Below are positions 40,305 to 49,189 of a DNA stretch of 64,000 nucleotides, one piece after another. The translations under genes were made by a program, and so were the position numbers. The stretch covers positions 496,001 to 560,000 of the forward strand of contig JAJTCM010000003.1 in assembly GCA_021325675.1 (NCBI GenBank), given 5' to 3'. How positions within the stretch are numbered: the stretch's first letter is position 1; each line of letters starts with the position of its first letter. A model generated the notes under the pieces. The model had not been told where the DNA came from, did no database searches, and saw only the letters and a list, made by a program, of their open reading frames with translations. This DNA comes from Crocinitomicaceae bacterium (GTDB lineage Bacteria > Bacteroidota > Bacteroidia > Flavobacteriales_D > Crocinitomicaceae).

Positions 40305-40538
40305 ATGAATAAGGAAATAGCAAAACTGGCTAACCTGGCTAAAGAAAGTGCCCGGATTGCAATCCGCGAATCCAAGGTCCTCGGATTAACCATCACCTCT
40401 GTTAAAGGTGGTTTCCTTGTTCGTCAGCATGCAGATGGAACAATTGAAAAACTTGAGCCTGTAGCGCGGAAAAACAGGTTTATTGGCAATCAAAAGATTA
40501 AAAAAGGCCTGGTGATCCATGCAAAAAAAGAAGCTTAG
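40305..40538 (+). CDS. Small protein, candidate antitoxin partner of the zeta-toxin-like gene
   Basis: 77 aa, basic; overlaps the zeta-like ORF by 20 nt. Confidence 0.6.
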   Translation: MNKEIAKLANLAKESARIAIRESKVLGLTITSVKGGFLVRQHADGTIEKLEPVARKNRFIGNQKIKKGLVIHAKKEA

Positions 40539-41255
40539 AGTATTTGCCGGACCTAACGGATCAGGAAAAAGCACTTTATTCAATCTTTTTAAAGAACGTT
40601 TTTCAACCGGTTTTTTTGTCAATGCAGATTTAATCGAAAGTGACCTGAGAACAAAGGGAATTTTTGATTTAAACCCTATGAATATAACTGTTTCACAGGA
40701 AGATTTAAACACCTTCAGTCAATTACCGGAAGCCCTTTCTTTACGTGAAAAATCGCTTATTGAAAAAACACCTGTTCAATTTGAATTAAAGGAAGGTTTT
40801 ATTGTTGATAAAACAAAGAACCCGAATAGTTATCAAGCTGCGTATATCGCGGCCTTTATTCGATTTTTACTCGCGAAAAACAGGAAATCCTTTTCCATGG
40901 AACTGTTTTGAGCCATCCCTCAAAAATCGAAGAAATCAGGTCTTTTCGGGAACAGAACTACAAAGCATACTTGTATTATGTTTGTACGGATAATCCTGAA
41001 ATTAATAAAAGCCGGATTGAAAACAGGCAGCAAAAAGGCGGACATTACGTTTCGCCGGAAAGAGTGGAGAAAAGATACCGGGATTCACTCAAAAATATTG
41101 TCCCTTTGTTATCCTATGTGGATCAGGCCTACTTTTTTGATAATTCCTCCCGCCAGGAGTTATTTGCCGAAATAAAAGAGGATAAGCTCGTTATACATAA
41201 TGACGATATTCCCAACTGGTTTTTTGAATATGTAATTGATTTAATTTTTGAATAA
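40519..41255 (+). pseudogene. Zeta-toxin-like P-loop ATPase, apparently frameshifted (ORFs 40519..40911 and 40908..41255)
   Basis: Part 1 has Walker A FAGPNGSGKSTLFNLF and ends SFSMELF*; part 2 continues (TV)LSHPSKIEEIRSFREQNYKAYLYYVCTDNPEINKSRIENRQQKGGHYVSPERVEKRY; adding one A near 40900-40902 joins them (ATG GAA ACT GTT TTG AGC CAT). Confidence 0.85.
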
Positions 41256-41854
41256 TGAAAAACAACCTTTACCCGCTTCAGCTTGAATTTAAGATAGGCA
41301 CATTAGCCAATGATTTTTCGATTACGGATGCTTCCGGCCGCGGAATTGCTTATGTGCGACAAAAAATGTTCAAATTCATTGACGACATCAGTGTATTCAG
41401 TGATGAGAACAGGAACGATTTGATTTACCGGATCAAAGCCAACAAATGGATCGATTTTTCTGCCAGCTACCAGTTTACGGACAACGTGGATTACGAGATC
41501 GGTCGCGTGGCACGCAGGGGAATGGCTTCACTCTGGCGGGCAAAATACGAGGTTTTCAACAAGGAACAAGTGAATGATTTCCTGGTCCAGGAGGAAAACG
41601 CCTGGGCCAAAGTGGGCGATACACTTTTCGGAGAAATTCCAATTTTAGGCTTATTGACCGGGTACCTGTTTCACCCGAAATATGCCGTAAAACGCGTTTC
41701 AGATGGAACTATTGTGGCGCGCCTGAAGAAAGAACCTTCGTTTTTCGGACGGAAATTCAGCGTTGAAAAGCTGGCTGAAATCACGGAAAATGAAGAAGAG
41801 CGCATCCTGCTCAGCCTTATGATGATGATCTTGCTTGAAAGAAGACGCGGATAG
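41255..41854 (+). CDS. LURP-one/scramblase-like hypothetical protein
   Basis: GIAYVRQKMFKFIDDISVFSDENRNDLIYRIKANKWIDFSASYQFTD; weak fold-level resemblance. Confidence 0.5.
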   Translation: MKNNLYPLQLEFKIGTLANDFSITDASGRGIAYVRQKMFKFIDDISVFSDENRNDLIYRIKANKWIDFSASYQFTDNVDYEIGRVARRGMASLWRAKYEVFNKEQVNDFLVQEENAWAKVGDTLFGEIPILGLLTGYLFHPKYAVKRVSDGTIVARLKKEPSFFGRKFSVEKLAEITENEEERILLSLMMMILLERRRG

Positions 41855-41932
41855 AAAAATATAACTAAAGTCATACTGTCCGGCTGAATTTACTGCCGAA
41901 AATATAAGTATGTTTGCAGATATCAATCAGTT

Positions 41933-42631
41933 ATGAAAAAAACTATTTTATTTTCAGGGCTTGTCTTGCTGACGGCCGCTTTCAAACCGCTTTCCGATGC
42001 TTGCGCAAGCCTCAGCTTTTTCAGTGAAGGTACGCAGTCGACGATGACCAACTTTGACGAGAAAGGAGAAATGACGGGAAAAACCGTAACGCTCTACAGC
42101 AAAATTACGGCCACCGATAAAGGCACGAACATCAGCGCTTCCCAGGAAAGCTTCGATCATAAAAACCGTTCGACCGGTAAAAACGAGTTCACAATCCGCT
42201 GTGAGAATTCCTCGCTCTATTTTGATATGCGCATGTTCATTCCGCAGGACCAGATGAAAGCTTACAAGGACATGGAAATGACCGTTGAGGGCAACGATAT
42301 GGAATTTCCGGCTACCATTTCCGAAGGTTCGGTTCTCAAAGACGCATCCGTCAATATCAAAGTGAGCTCCAACGGGACCCCAATGCCGATGATGGGCTTT
42401 GCAATTAACGTTACCAACCGAAAGGTAGAGAAAAAAGAATCGGTAACAACTGCGGCCGGTACGTATGATTGCTTCAAAATTACAGACGATGTTGAAGTGA
42501 AATCCATCATGAAGATCCGGATGAAAACGATTTCCTGGTTCTCCCCTGTCGCCGGGATTGTAAAAACGGAAAGCTACAAAGAGAATGGTAAAATGGTCGG
42601 TAAATCCGAGCTGACCGAGCTTAAAAAGTAG
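41933..42631 (+). CDS. Exported hypothetical protein (TapB/DUF3108-like)
   Basis: Signal peptide MKKTILFSGLVLLTAAF; GTYDCFKITDDVEVKSIMKIRMKTISWFSPVAGIVKTESYKENGKMVGKSELTEL. Confidence 0.65.
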   Translation: MKKTILFSGLVLLTAAFKPLSDACASLSFFSEGTQSTMTNFDEKGEMTGKTVTLYSKITATDKGTNISASQESFDHKNRSTGKNEFTIRCENSSLYFDMRMFIPQDQMKAYKDMEMTVEGNDMEFPATISEGSVLKDASVNIKVSSNGTPMPMMGFAINVTNRKVEKKESVTTAAGTYDCFKITDDVEVKSIMKIRMKTISWFSPVAGIVKTESYKENGKMVGKSELTELKK

Positions 42632-42746
42632 CATTTTTAACCACACAGAAACATTAGGTGGCATAGTCTGTTGCTCTATTCACAGAGTAATTACTTCTTT
42701 TGCGGACTTTGAAAACGTAAGCATCTTGCGATCCAAAAATAACTTG

Positions 42747-43091
42747 TTATTTCCGGAATAAATAAGCTGTTGCCCCCAAAATCAACCCGGTAAGATTGGC
42801 GAAATAATCCTGCATGCTAAATTCACGATAAGGCAGGAAGTAATGCAATGTTTCACAGAGTGAGCAAAAGAAAATCCCGATGAAAAACGGAATAAAAAAG
42901 GTCGTTTTCGGGTAAAGCAGGCGGCAAAAAATCATAAAAGGCAAAAAAAGCGCCGTGTGGATATAATGGTCCGTCCGGATTCCCAGGAAATACTCGTTCA
43001 GCCTGATCCCTGTTCCGCTCAAAGGCGAAGCAAGCAAAAGGATTACCACAAGCAGGTAGAGCACAAAACCGGGGCCGATGATTTTTCGCAT
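42747..43091 (-). CDS. VanZ-like family protein
   Basis: IRTDHYIHTALFLPFMIFCRLLYP...CSLCETLHYFLPYREFSMQDYFANLTGLILGA. Confidence 0.82.
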   Translation of the reverse strand: MRKIIGPGFVLYLLVVILLLASPLSGTGIRLNEYFLGIRTDHYIHTALFLPFMIFCRLLYPKTTFFIPFFIGIFFCSLCETLHYFLPYREFSMQDYFANLTGLILGATAYLFRK

Positions 43092-43226
43092 GGCTCAAAA
43101 TTACTTTTTTTTGAAGACTTACAGACATAAGATTAAAACATTAGATTTTTTTAGATAAAAGACTGAAGACAGTAGACAACAGATTTTTATTTATACTCAG
43201 TTCTCTCGTCTTTTGTCTCCGATCTA

Positions 43227-43258
43227 TTGTCTCCGTGTCTGTCTTTTTACTATTTTTG
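43227..43258 (+). promoter_or_regulatory. Bacteroidota-type promoter upstream of the amidohydrolase
   Basis: TTG-N21-TATTTTTG, 15 nt before ATG at 43273. Confidence 0.55.
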
Positions 43259-43272
43259 CCCAAAAATTCCCC

Positions 43273-44280
43273 ATGCTCAAAATCGACATGCACACGCACA
43301 TCATCCCGAAGAATTTGCCCGACTGGACAAGTAAATTCGGCTATGGTGATTTCATTTTTTTAGAACATAATGATGACCGGACTGCCGATATGATGCAGGG
43401 TGGGCGTTTTTTTCGCAGGATTAAGGAGAATTGCTGGGACGAAAACATCCGGATCGATGAATATGCGGATTTCAACACGCAGGTGCAGGTAGTTTGTACA
43501 ATCCCGGTGCTTTTTTCGTATTGGGCCCAGCCGAAAGACGGGTTGGAAATCTCGATGTTCCTGAACGACCATATTTCTGACTTGGTGGCACGTTACCCGA
43601 AAAATTACATCGGCCTGGCAACGGTTCCGATGCAGGACACGGAGCTGGCGATCAAAGAATTGGAACGAATCAAAAAAAACGGGCATGTTGGCATCCAGAT
43701 CGGGAGCAACATCAACAATAAAAACCTCAGCGAGCCCGAATTTTTCCCGATTTTCGAAGCTTGCGAAAAACTCGGCCTGGCGGTGATGATCCATCCCTGG
43801 CAAATGATGGGCGAAGACGATATGCGTAAATACTGGCTGCCGTGGCTCGTCGGGATGCCGGCCGAAACTTCCCGTGCTGCCTGCTCCATGATTTTTGGCG
43901 GAATTCTGGAACGTTTACCGAACCTCCGCGTTTGCTTTTCCCACGCCGGCGGATCATTTTTACCAACAATCGGGCGCATTGAGCACGGTTTCAACTGCCG
44001 TCCGGACCTCGTTGCCATTGATAACCCGGTGAACCCCCGCGATTACCTCGGCAAATTCTGGGTAGACAGCGTAACGCATGATCTTGATTTATTAAAATAT
44101 ATCCTCAAACTACAGGGAAGCGCCAAAGTCTGCTTCGGAACGGATTTTCCTTTCCCGCTCGGCGATCTCGAAATCGGGAAGTTCATCGAAGAAAGCGATA
44201 TCCCGCAAGCTGACCAGCAAAATATTTTTCACCAGGCCACACTTGATTGGCTGAAGCTGGACAAAAAGCTCTTTCTGTAA
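43273..44280 (+). CDS. Amidohydrolase family protein, ACMSD-like decarboxylase
   Basis: MLKIDMHTHIIPKNLPDW; VMIHPWQMMG; CFSHAGGSFLPTIGRIEHGF; FGTDFPFPLGDLE. Confidence 0.87.
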   Translation: MLKIDMHTHIIPKNLPDWTSKFGYGDFIFLEHNDDRTADMMQGGRFFRRIKENCWDENIRIDEYADFNTQVQVVCTIPVLFSYWAQPKDGLEISMFLNDHISDLVARYPKNYIGLATVPMQDTELAIKELERIKKNGHVGIQIGSNINNKNLSEPEFFPIFEACEKLGLAVMIHPWQMMGEDDMRKYWLPWLVGMPAETSRAACSMIFGGILERLPNLRVCFSHAGGSFLPTIGRIEHGFNCRPDLVAIDNPVNPRDYLGKFWVDSVTHDLDLLKYILKLQGSAKVCFGTDFPFPLGDLEIGKFIEESDIPQADQQNIFHQATLDWLKLDKKLFL

Positions 44281-44320
44281 TCACAATATCCAAAAATATT
44301 AAAGCATTAATCTCCCGAAA

Positions 44321-45412
44321 ATGAGCGAATTCAGAACAATATGGACTACAGCCGACCGCAACGTGGAAGTAATCGATCAGCGCAAGCTGCCGCACGAATA
44401 TACCGTTGTGAAACTGACAACGTATAAGGAAGCGGAAATGGCAATCAAAGCGATGATCGTGCGCGGCGCACCTTTGATCGGGGCAACTGCGGCTTACGGT
44501 ATTTATCTCGCTGTGCGTGAAATGATTGAAAAACAGCTGGACGGCACTTTCCTCGACCAGGCATTTTCTGACTTGCGGGCTTCGCGGCCAACAGCTGTCA
44601 ACTTGTTCTGGGCCCTGGATAAAATGCGGGCAGCCATCGATAATTCTGATGATTTCCTGGAAACTTCCTGGAGAATGGCGGGTGAAATTGTAGAAGAAGA
44701 TGTGGAAACCTGCCGCATGATCGGTGTGCACGGTTTGCCGCTGATTGAAGAAATAGCCAAACGCAAAGCAGGCGAAACCGTTAATATCCTTACACATTGT
44801 AACGCCGGAATGCTCGGTTGCGTGGAATGGGGAACGATTACCGCCCCGGTTTACCAGGCGATGAAAAAAGGCATCAAAGTTCATGTTTGGGTGGATGAGA
44901 CCCGTCCGCGGAACCAGGGCTCAAACCTCACAGCTTACGAATTGACGCGCCATAACGTTCCGCATACGCTTATCGTTGACAACGCCGGCGGCCATCTCAT
45001 GCAGCACGGCATGGTGGATTTGGTAATCGTTGGAACAGACCGCACGACGCGCCAGGGAGATGTTGCCAACAAAATCGGGACTTACCTCAAAGCGCTCGCC
45101 GCCCAGGACAATAAAATCCCGTTTTATGTAGCACTGCCTTCAACAACAATCGACTGGACGATCCGCGACGGACTGAAAGAAATTCCGATTGAGGAGCGCG
45201 ACCAGGATGAAGTACGCTACATGATCGGGAAAAACCAGGAAAGCGGTAAAATCGAATCCGTTTTGATTTGCCCCGAAACAACCCCGGCGTCCAATTATGG
45301 TTTTGACGTTACTCCAGCCCGTTTCATTACCAAGCTGATCACTGAGCGTGGCGTTTGCGATGCATCTGAAGCAGGATTGACAACGCTTTTTCCTGAAATG
45401 AAAACGGAATAG
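44321..45412 (+). CDS. mtnA: S-methyl-5-thioribose-1-phosphate isomerase (eIF-2B alpha-like)
   Basis: MIVRGAPLIGATAAYGIYLA; LTHCNAGMLGCVEWGT; VWVDETRPRNQGSNLTAYEL; IVGTDRTTRQGDVANKIGTY. Confidence 0.93.
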   Translation: MSEFRTIWTTADRNVEVIDQRKLPHEYTVVKLTTYKEAEMAIKAMIVRGAPLIGATAAYGIYLAVREMIEKQLDGTFLDQAFSDLRASRPTAVNLFWALDKMRAAIDNSDDFLETSWRMAGEIVEEDVETCRMIGVHGLPLIEEIAKRKAGETVNILTHCNAGMLGCVEWGTITAPVYQAMKKGIKVHVWVDETRPRNQGSNLTAYELTRHNVPHTLIVDNAGGHLMQHGMVDLVIVGTDRTTRQGDVANKIGTYLKALAAQDNKIPFYVALPSTTIDWTIRDGLKEIPIEERDQDEVRYMIGKNQESGKIESVLICPETTPASNYGFDVTPARFITKLITERGVCDASEAGLTTLFPEMKTE

Positions 45413-45520
45413 AATGATGAGCGATGAATCTCTGAATTCTTAATTTTCAATTTTTCACTCTCAATTTTTCATTCTTAATTCTCAATTTTTCACTATATTG
45501 CTTGTCTAAATCCAAAACGC

Positions 45521-46366
45521 ATGAAATTCACCGTATTTTTCGTTGCCGTCCTCAGCTGCGGTTTTTCCTATTCCCAAAAATGTTCCGATTGCCGGGAGCT
45601 TTACAACAATAAAAAGTACGAGGAAGTGATCGAAAGAGTGGCTGTTACGGCAGACAGCGCTGCAATTGACGATCTCGTCCTGCTGGCCAAAAGCTACCAG
45701 AACCTCGGTATGAAAAAAGATGCGATCGGCGCGTACAGCTACATTTTGATGGAAGACGAAAATAATGTAGACGCCCTTGTTTCCGTAGGTGCGCTTTTCA
45801 TTGAAATGGAAGAATACGACAACGCTTTATTCGCCACGGACCGCGCTTTAAAGTTTGATGCCGGAAACCAGAATGCGCTTTACAACAAAGCCGTTGTTTT
45901 ATATTACAAAGAAGATTCGCCAGCCCTGAACAAATTTGTGGAGGAAATCATCAAAAAGCATCCTTTAAACAGTGATTTTCTGTATGTAAAAGGCATGAGC
46001 GAAATTGAGAAGCAGCAATTTGAAGCAGCGGCCCAAACTTTTGGAAAAATCGAGCAGATCAATCCGAAAGCGCCCAACTTTACGTTTTACCAGGGATACG
46101 TGAATTACAAGCTTAACCGTATGGATCTAGCCAAGGAAAAACTCAAAAAATCCATTGAGATGAAGGACGAGCAAATCATCGACGCTTATTATTACCTGGC
46201 GCAAATTTATGTGCAGGAACAAAACAAGGTTGAAGCCTGTGAAGCATATACCAACGCAATCAACCTGGGTGACATCACCTTAAATAAAGAAGCCGACGAT
46301 TACTGCCTGGAGAAAAAACCGAAAAAAATAAAGTTGAGGGACCGCGGCGTGCGCACTTCTTTTTAG
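45521..46366 (+). CDS. Exported tetratricopeptide repeat protein
   Basis: Signal peptide followed by repeated TPR-like helices (KSYQNLGMKKDAIGAYSYIL..., ALYNKAVVLYYKED...). Confidence 0.85.
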   Translation: MKFTVFFVAVLSCGFSYSQKCSDCRELYNNKKYEEVIERVAVTADSAAIDDLVLLAKSYQNLGMKKDAIGAYSYILMEDENNVDALVSVGALFIEMEEYDNALFATDRALKFDAGNQNALYNKAVVLYYKEDSPALNKFVEEIIKKHPLNSDFLYVKGMSEIEKQQFEAAAQTFGKIEQINPKAPNFTFYQGYVNYKLNRMDLAKEKLKKSIEMKDEQIIDAYYYLAQIYVQEQNKVEACEAYTNAINLGDITLNKEADDYCLEKKPKKIKLRDRGVRTSF

Positions 46367-46368
46367 CG

Positions 46369-46376
46369 TATTTTTG
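46369..46376 (+). promoter_or_regulatory. TAnnTTTG -7-like element upstream of the THUMP methyltransferase
   Basis: TATTTTTG 16 nt before ATG at 46393. Confidence 0.4.
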
Positions 46377-46392
46377 CAGCCTGAATTCGAAG

Positions 46393-47562
46393 ATGGAAAA
46401 ACAACTCACAATCACCTTAAAAACCCTATTTAGCGCTGAAGAAGTGCTTCGGGAAGAATTAAACGAACTGGGCTATCCCGATGTAAAAGTGCTCAACCGC
46501 GCTGTACAAATCACCGGGAGCTGGCGTGATGTTTATTTCCTGAACCTGCACACCCGCTGCGCTATTTCGATTGTAGTTGAAATCGCTACTTTCCGGATCC
46601 GGGACGAAAAAGACCTGTACAAGCAGGCAAAAAAAATCGACTGGACGCAGTATTTCTCCAGCGATAAAACCTTTGCTGTGAAAGGCTCCGTTTTTTCAAC
46701 CTTGTTTTCGCACACGCAATACCCGTTTTTGCTGGTAAAAGATGCCATTGTTGATACTTTTCGCGATAAAGAAGGCATCCGCCCGGACGTAAACATCAAA
46801 AAGCCGCAGGTTTTATTCGATATCCACATCAAGGAGAACCTTGTTACTTTGTCGCTGAACACCAGCGGGCTTCCGTTGTATATGCGCGGTTACCGCGAAG
46901 AAGTTGGAATGGCGCCGCTTAATGAAGTTTTGGCAGCGGTGATGATCCGCATGTCGGGCTGGGACCGTAAATCAACTTTTTTAGATCCGTTCTGCGGATC
47001 GGGAACTTTGCTGATTGAAGCAGCCTTACTCGCCGCAAATATTCCGTCCTGCATTGAACGCCAGCATTTTGCTTTCAAGAATTTCAATGACTTTGATAAT
47101 GAAGCCTGGGAGATCATTCAGGCCGAAGCCCGCAAGAATTTTAAAAAGATCGATTTTGAGCTCCTGGGTTCCGACATTGATTCCGAGATGATTTTTGCCG
47201 CCAAGCGCAATATCCGGCCTTTACAGATTGCCCGCAACATCAATCTTTCCGTTAAAAGCTTCGAAGAATGGAAAGACCTGGATATGAAACCCGGAACACT
47301 GATCTGCAACCCGCCGTACGGGGAAAGAATGGGAGAAGAAATCAACGAAATGTATGAAAACCTCGGTAACTGGTTCAAACAGGAATTAACCGGTTTTTCC
47401 TGCTGGATCATTTCATCCAATCTCGAAGCCATGAAATTCATCGGATTGAAGCCTTCCCGCAAAATCAAGCTGTATAATGGCGATCTGGAATGCTCTTTCC
47501 GCCAGTTTCAAATGTTCAGCGGATCGAAAAAAGATGAGGTAATGCGCAAATTAGAAGCTTAA
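46393..47562 (+). CDS. THUMP domain class I SAM-dependent RNA methyltransferase (RlmL-like)
   Basis: SLNTSGLPLYMRGYREEVGMAPLNEVLAA; FLDPFCGSGTLLIEAALLAANI; LICNPPYGERMGE. Confidence 0.93.
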   Translation: MEKQLTITLKTLFSAEEVLREELNELGYPDVKVLNRAVQITGSWRDVYFLNLHTRCAISIVVEIATFRIRDEKDLYKQAKKIDWTQYFSSDKTFAVKGSVFSTLFSHTQYPFLLVKDAIVDTFRDKEGIRPDVNIKKPQVLFDIHIKENLVTLSLNTSGLPLYMRGYREEVGMAPLNEVLAAVMIRMSGWDRKSTFLDPFCGSGTLLIEAALLAANIPSCIERQHFAFKNFNDFDNEAWEIIQAEARKNFKKIDFELLGSDIDSEMIFAAKRNIRPLQIARNINLSVKSFEEWKDLDMKPGTLICNPPYGERMGEEINEMYENLGNWFKQELTGFSCWIISSNLEAMKFIGLKPSRKIKLYNGDLECSFRQFQMFSGSKKDEVMRKLEA

Positions 47563-47575
47563 GTTTTTTTACTTT

Positions 47576-47708
47576 GCCACGAATGCACGAATTTTTTTGA
47601 AAATCTAACTTGTTAAAGTATTACACTAATATAATTCACAATGTGGATTATAGATTTGTGAAATTTCCATAATAACTATTGAACTATATTAATTCGTGCA
47701 TTCGTGGC
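47576..47708 (-). repeat. MITE-like inverted-repeat element, copy B (inverted relative to copy A)
   Basis: Perfect 18-bp TIRs GCCACGAATGCACGAATT / AATTCGTGCATTCGTGGC; core 47620-47664 reverse-complement-homologous to copy A core 36664-36709. Confidence 0.85.
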
Positions 47709-47748
47709 CAAACTTATCATCAATATTAAGTAGAACAGACGCAGTAAA

Positions 47749-49002
47749 TTAGTTCACTACTATTTTTTGCACAGATTGCCCCGCAATTTCCACGAAATAC
47801 AATCCTTTCGCTAAATTTTCCACCTGCCCGTCTGTAGCAAGTGTAACGATCATTTGTCCAAGCTCGTTGAAAATGCGCACAGGATGCCCTTCCAGGACAT
47901 TTTTAACGTAAAAACTCCCGTTGTTCGGGTTTGGATAAAGCTGTACCGTGTTTTCGGCTTCACAATTCACGTGAATCAATTCGGAATACAGCGATTTACC
48001 ACTGTAATCCGTTTGCTTTAAGCGGAAATAAGTTCCTTTAACCTGATTGATTTTCAGCTCATAATCCAGCACCTGGTCCGAATTTCCTGCGCCTTTGATT
48101 GTTCCGGCATTCTCAAAAACAATTCCGTCCTCGGTCGTTTCGACGGTAAAAAAATTGTTATCCCGCTCCGAATAGGTTGACCAGCTGAACACTTTATCCC
48201 GGCCTTCGCAATGTCCGTTAAAAAAAGCCAGGTTAACCGGCAAAACAACATTTGCGGGAACATCCCATGGGGTCACTTCCAGGTCATCAATTTGCAGGTG
48301 ATGGTCATTGGAAGAATTATCCGCGTCATACCAGCGAAGCATGATTTCCTCCCCGGGATTGAGCGTTACGTTAAAAACAGCATACCTAAAAACACGGTTG
48401 GCGGCATTGTTCCCGTCCAGCGCCAGGCATTGATTGGAAGTTCCCGTGCAAGCCGTTCCTCCTTTTGCTGAGCTTTGGCTGCTCGTCCAGATTTGCTGAA
48501 AATTCAGCGCACTTACTGCCGTCCAGCTCCCGGAATTCAAGCTGCTGATCGCTGAAGCACTTTTTTGATAATGGAACTGCAGGTTATTCACATTCGTTCC
48601 GTTTTCAGCAATCGTCCATTGTTCGCCGTAATAACCAACTTCCAGCGACTGGATCGTTGAACCGGTATTGTTTTTAAAACGGGCTCCGATGTATATGTTA
48701 TTATTTGGCGAGCTGCCTGAAGCCCGGCTGCCAATGCTCATATCCGAACCGTTTTTGTAAATATACGGCTTCCCGGTGTTACTCATTGTGGTGTAGCTCG
48801 CTTCATACAGCATCGCATTGGGCAAAACATAAAAACCGGTCAGTGAAGTGTTGTCCGACCAGGTGATCGTACCACCATCCGAAGTTGTCGGCAGTCCATT
48901 GAAGTTCTGCGTGTAGGGCGTTCCTGTTGTTGCAAAGGAAATCTGGGCTTTTAAAGGAGAAAAGAAGAGTAATGATAAATACAGGCAGTATACATATTTC
49001 AT
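47749..49002 (-). CDS. Exported protein with T9SS type A sorting domain
   Basis: Signal peptide MKYVYCLYLSLLFFSPLKAQ; C-term VQLYPNPNNGSFYVKNV...LAKGLYFVEIAGQSVQKIVVN. Confidence 0.88.
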   Translation of the reverse strand: MKYVYCLYLSLLFFSPLKAQISFATTGTPYTQNFNGLPTTSDGGTITWSDNTSLTGFYVLPNAMLYEASYTTMSNTGKPYIYKNGSDMSIGSRASGSSPNNNIYIGARFKNNTGSTIQSLEVGYYGEQWTIAENGTNVNNLQFHYQKSASAISSLNSGSWTAVSALNFQQIWTSSQSSAKGGTACTGTSNQCLALDGNNAANRVFRYAVFNVTLNPGEEIMLRWYDADNSSNDHHLQIDDLEVTPWDVPANVVLPVNLAFFNGHCEGRDKVFSWSTYSERDNNFFTVETTEDGIVFENAGTIKGAGNSDQVLDYELKINQVKGTYFRLKQTDYSGKSLYSELIHVNCEAENTVQLYPNPNNGSFYVKNVLEGHPVRIFNELGQMIVTLATDGQVENLAKGLYFVEIAGQSVQKIVVN

Positions 49003-49189
49003 GGCGATCATTTTTTGTACTGCAAAAGTACGCCTGCTTTATGAGGGCTATATTAAGAGAAAATTATACTTGTTTAAACAGCGAAAATTTAATATAGGAG
49101 CCTGTTTTCAATCACCTATGACTAAAAAGGCTTTGCTTTGAATTCATCGGATGTTTTTGTTATTTTTACCCCTTCAAAACTGGAAATCC

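Noticed and set aside
41954-42664. 236-aa minus-strand ORF antisense to the TapB-like gene
   Set aside because: The plus-strand reading has a signal peptide and a plausible family; the antisense one is His/Phe-rich noise.
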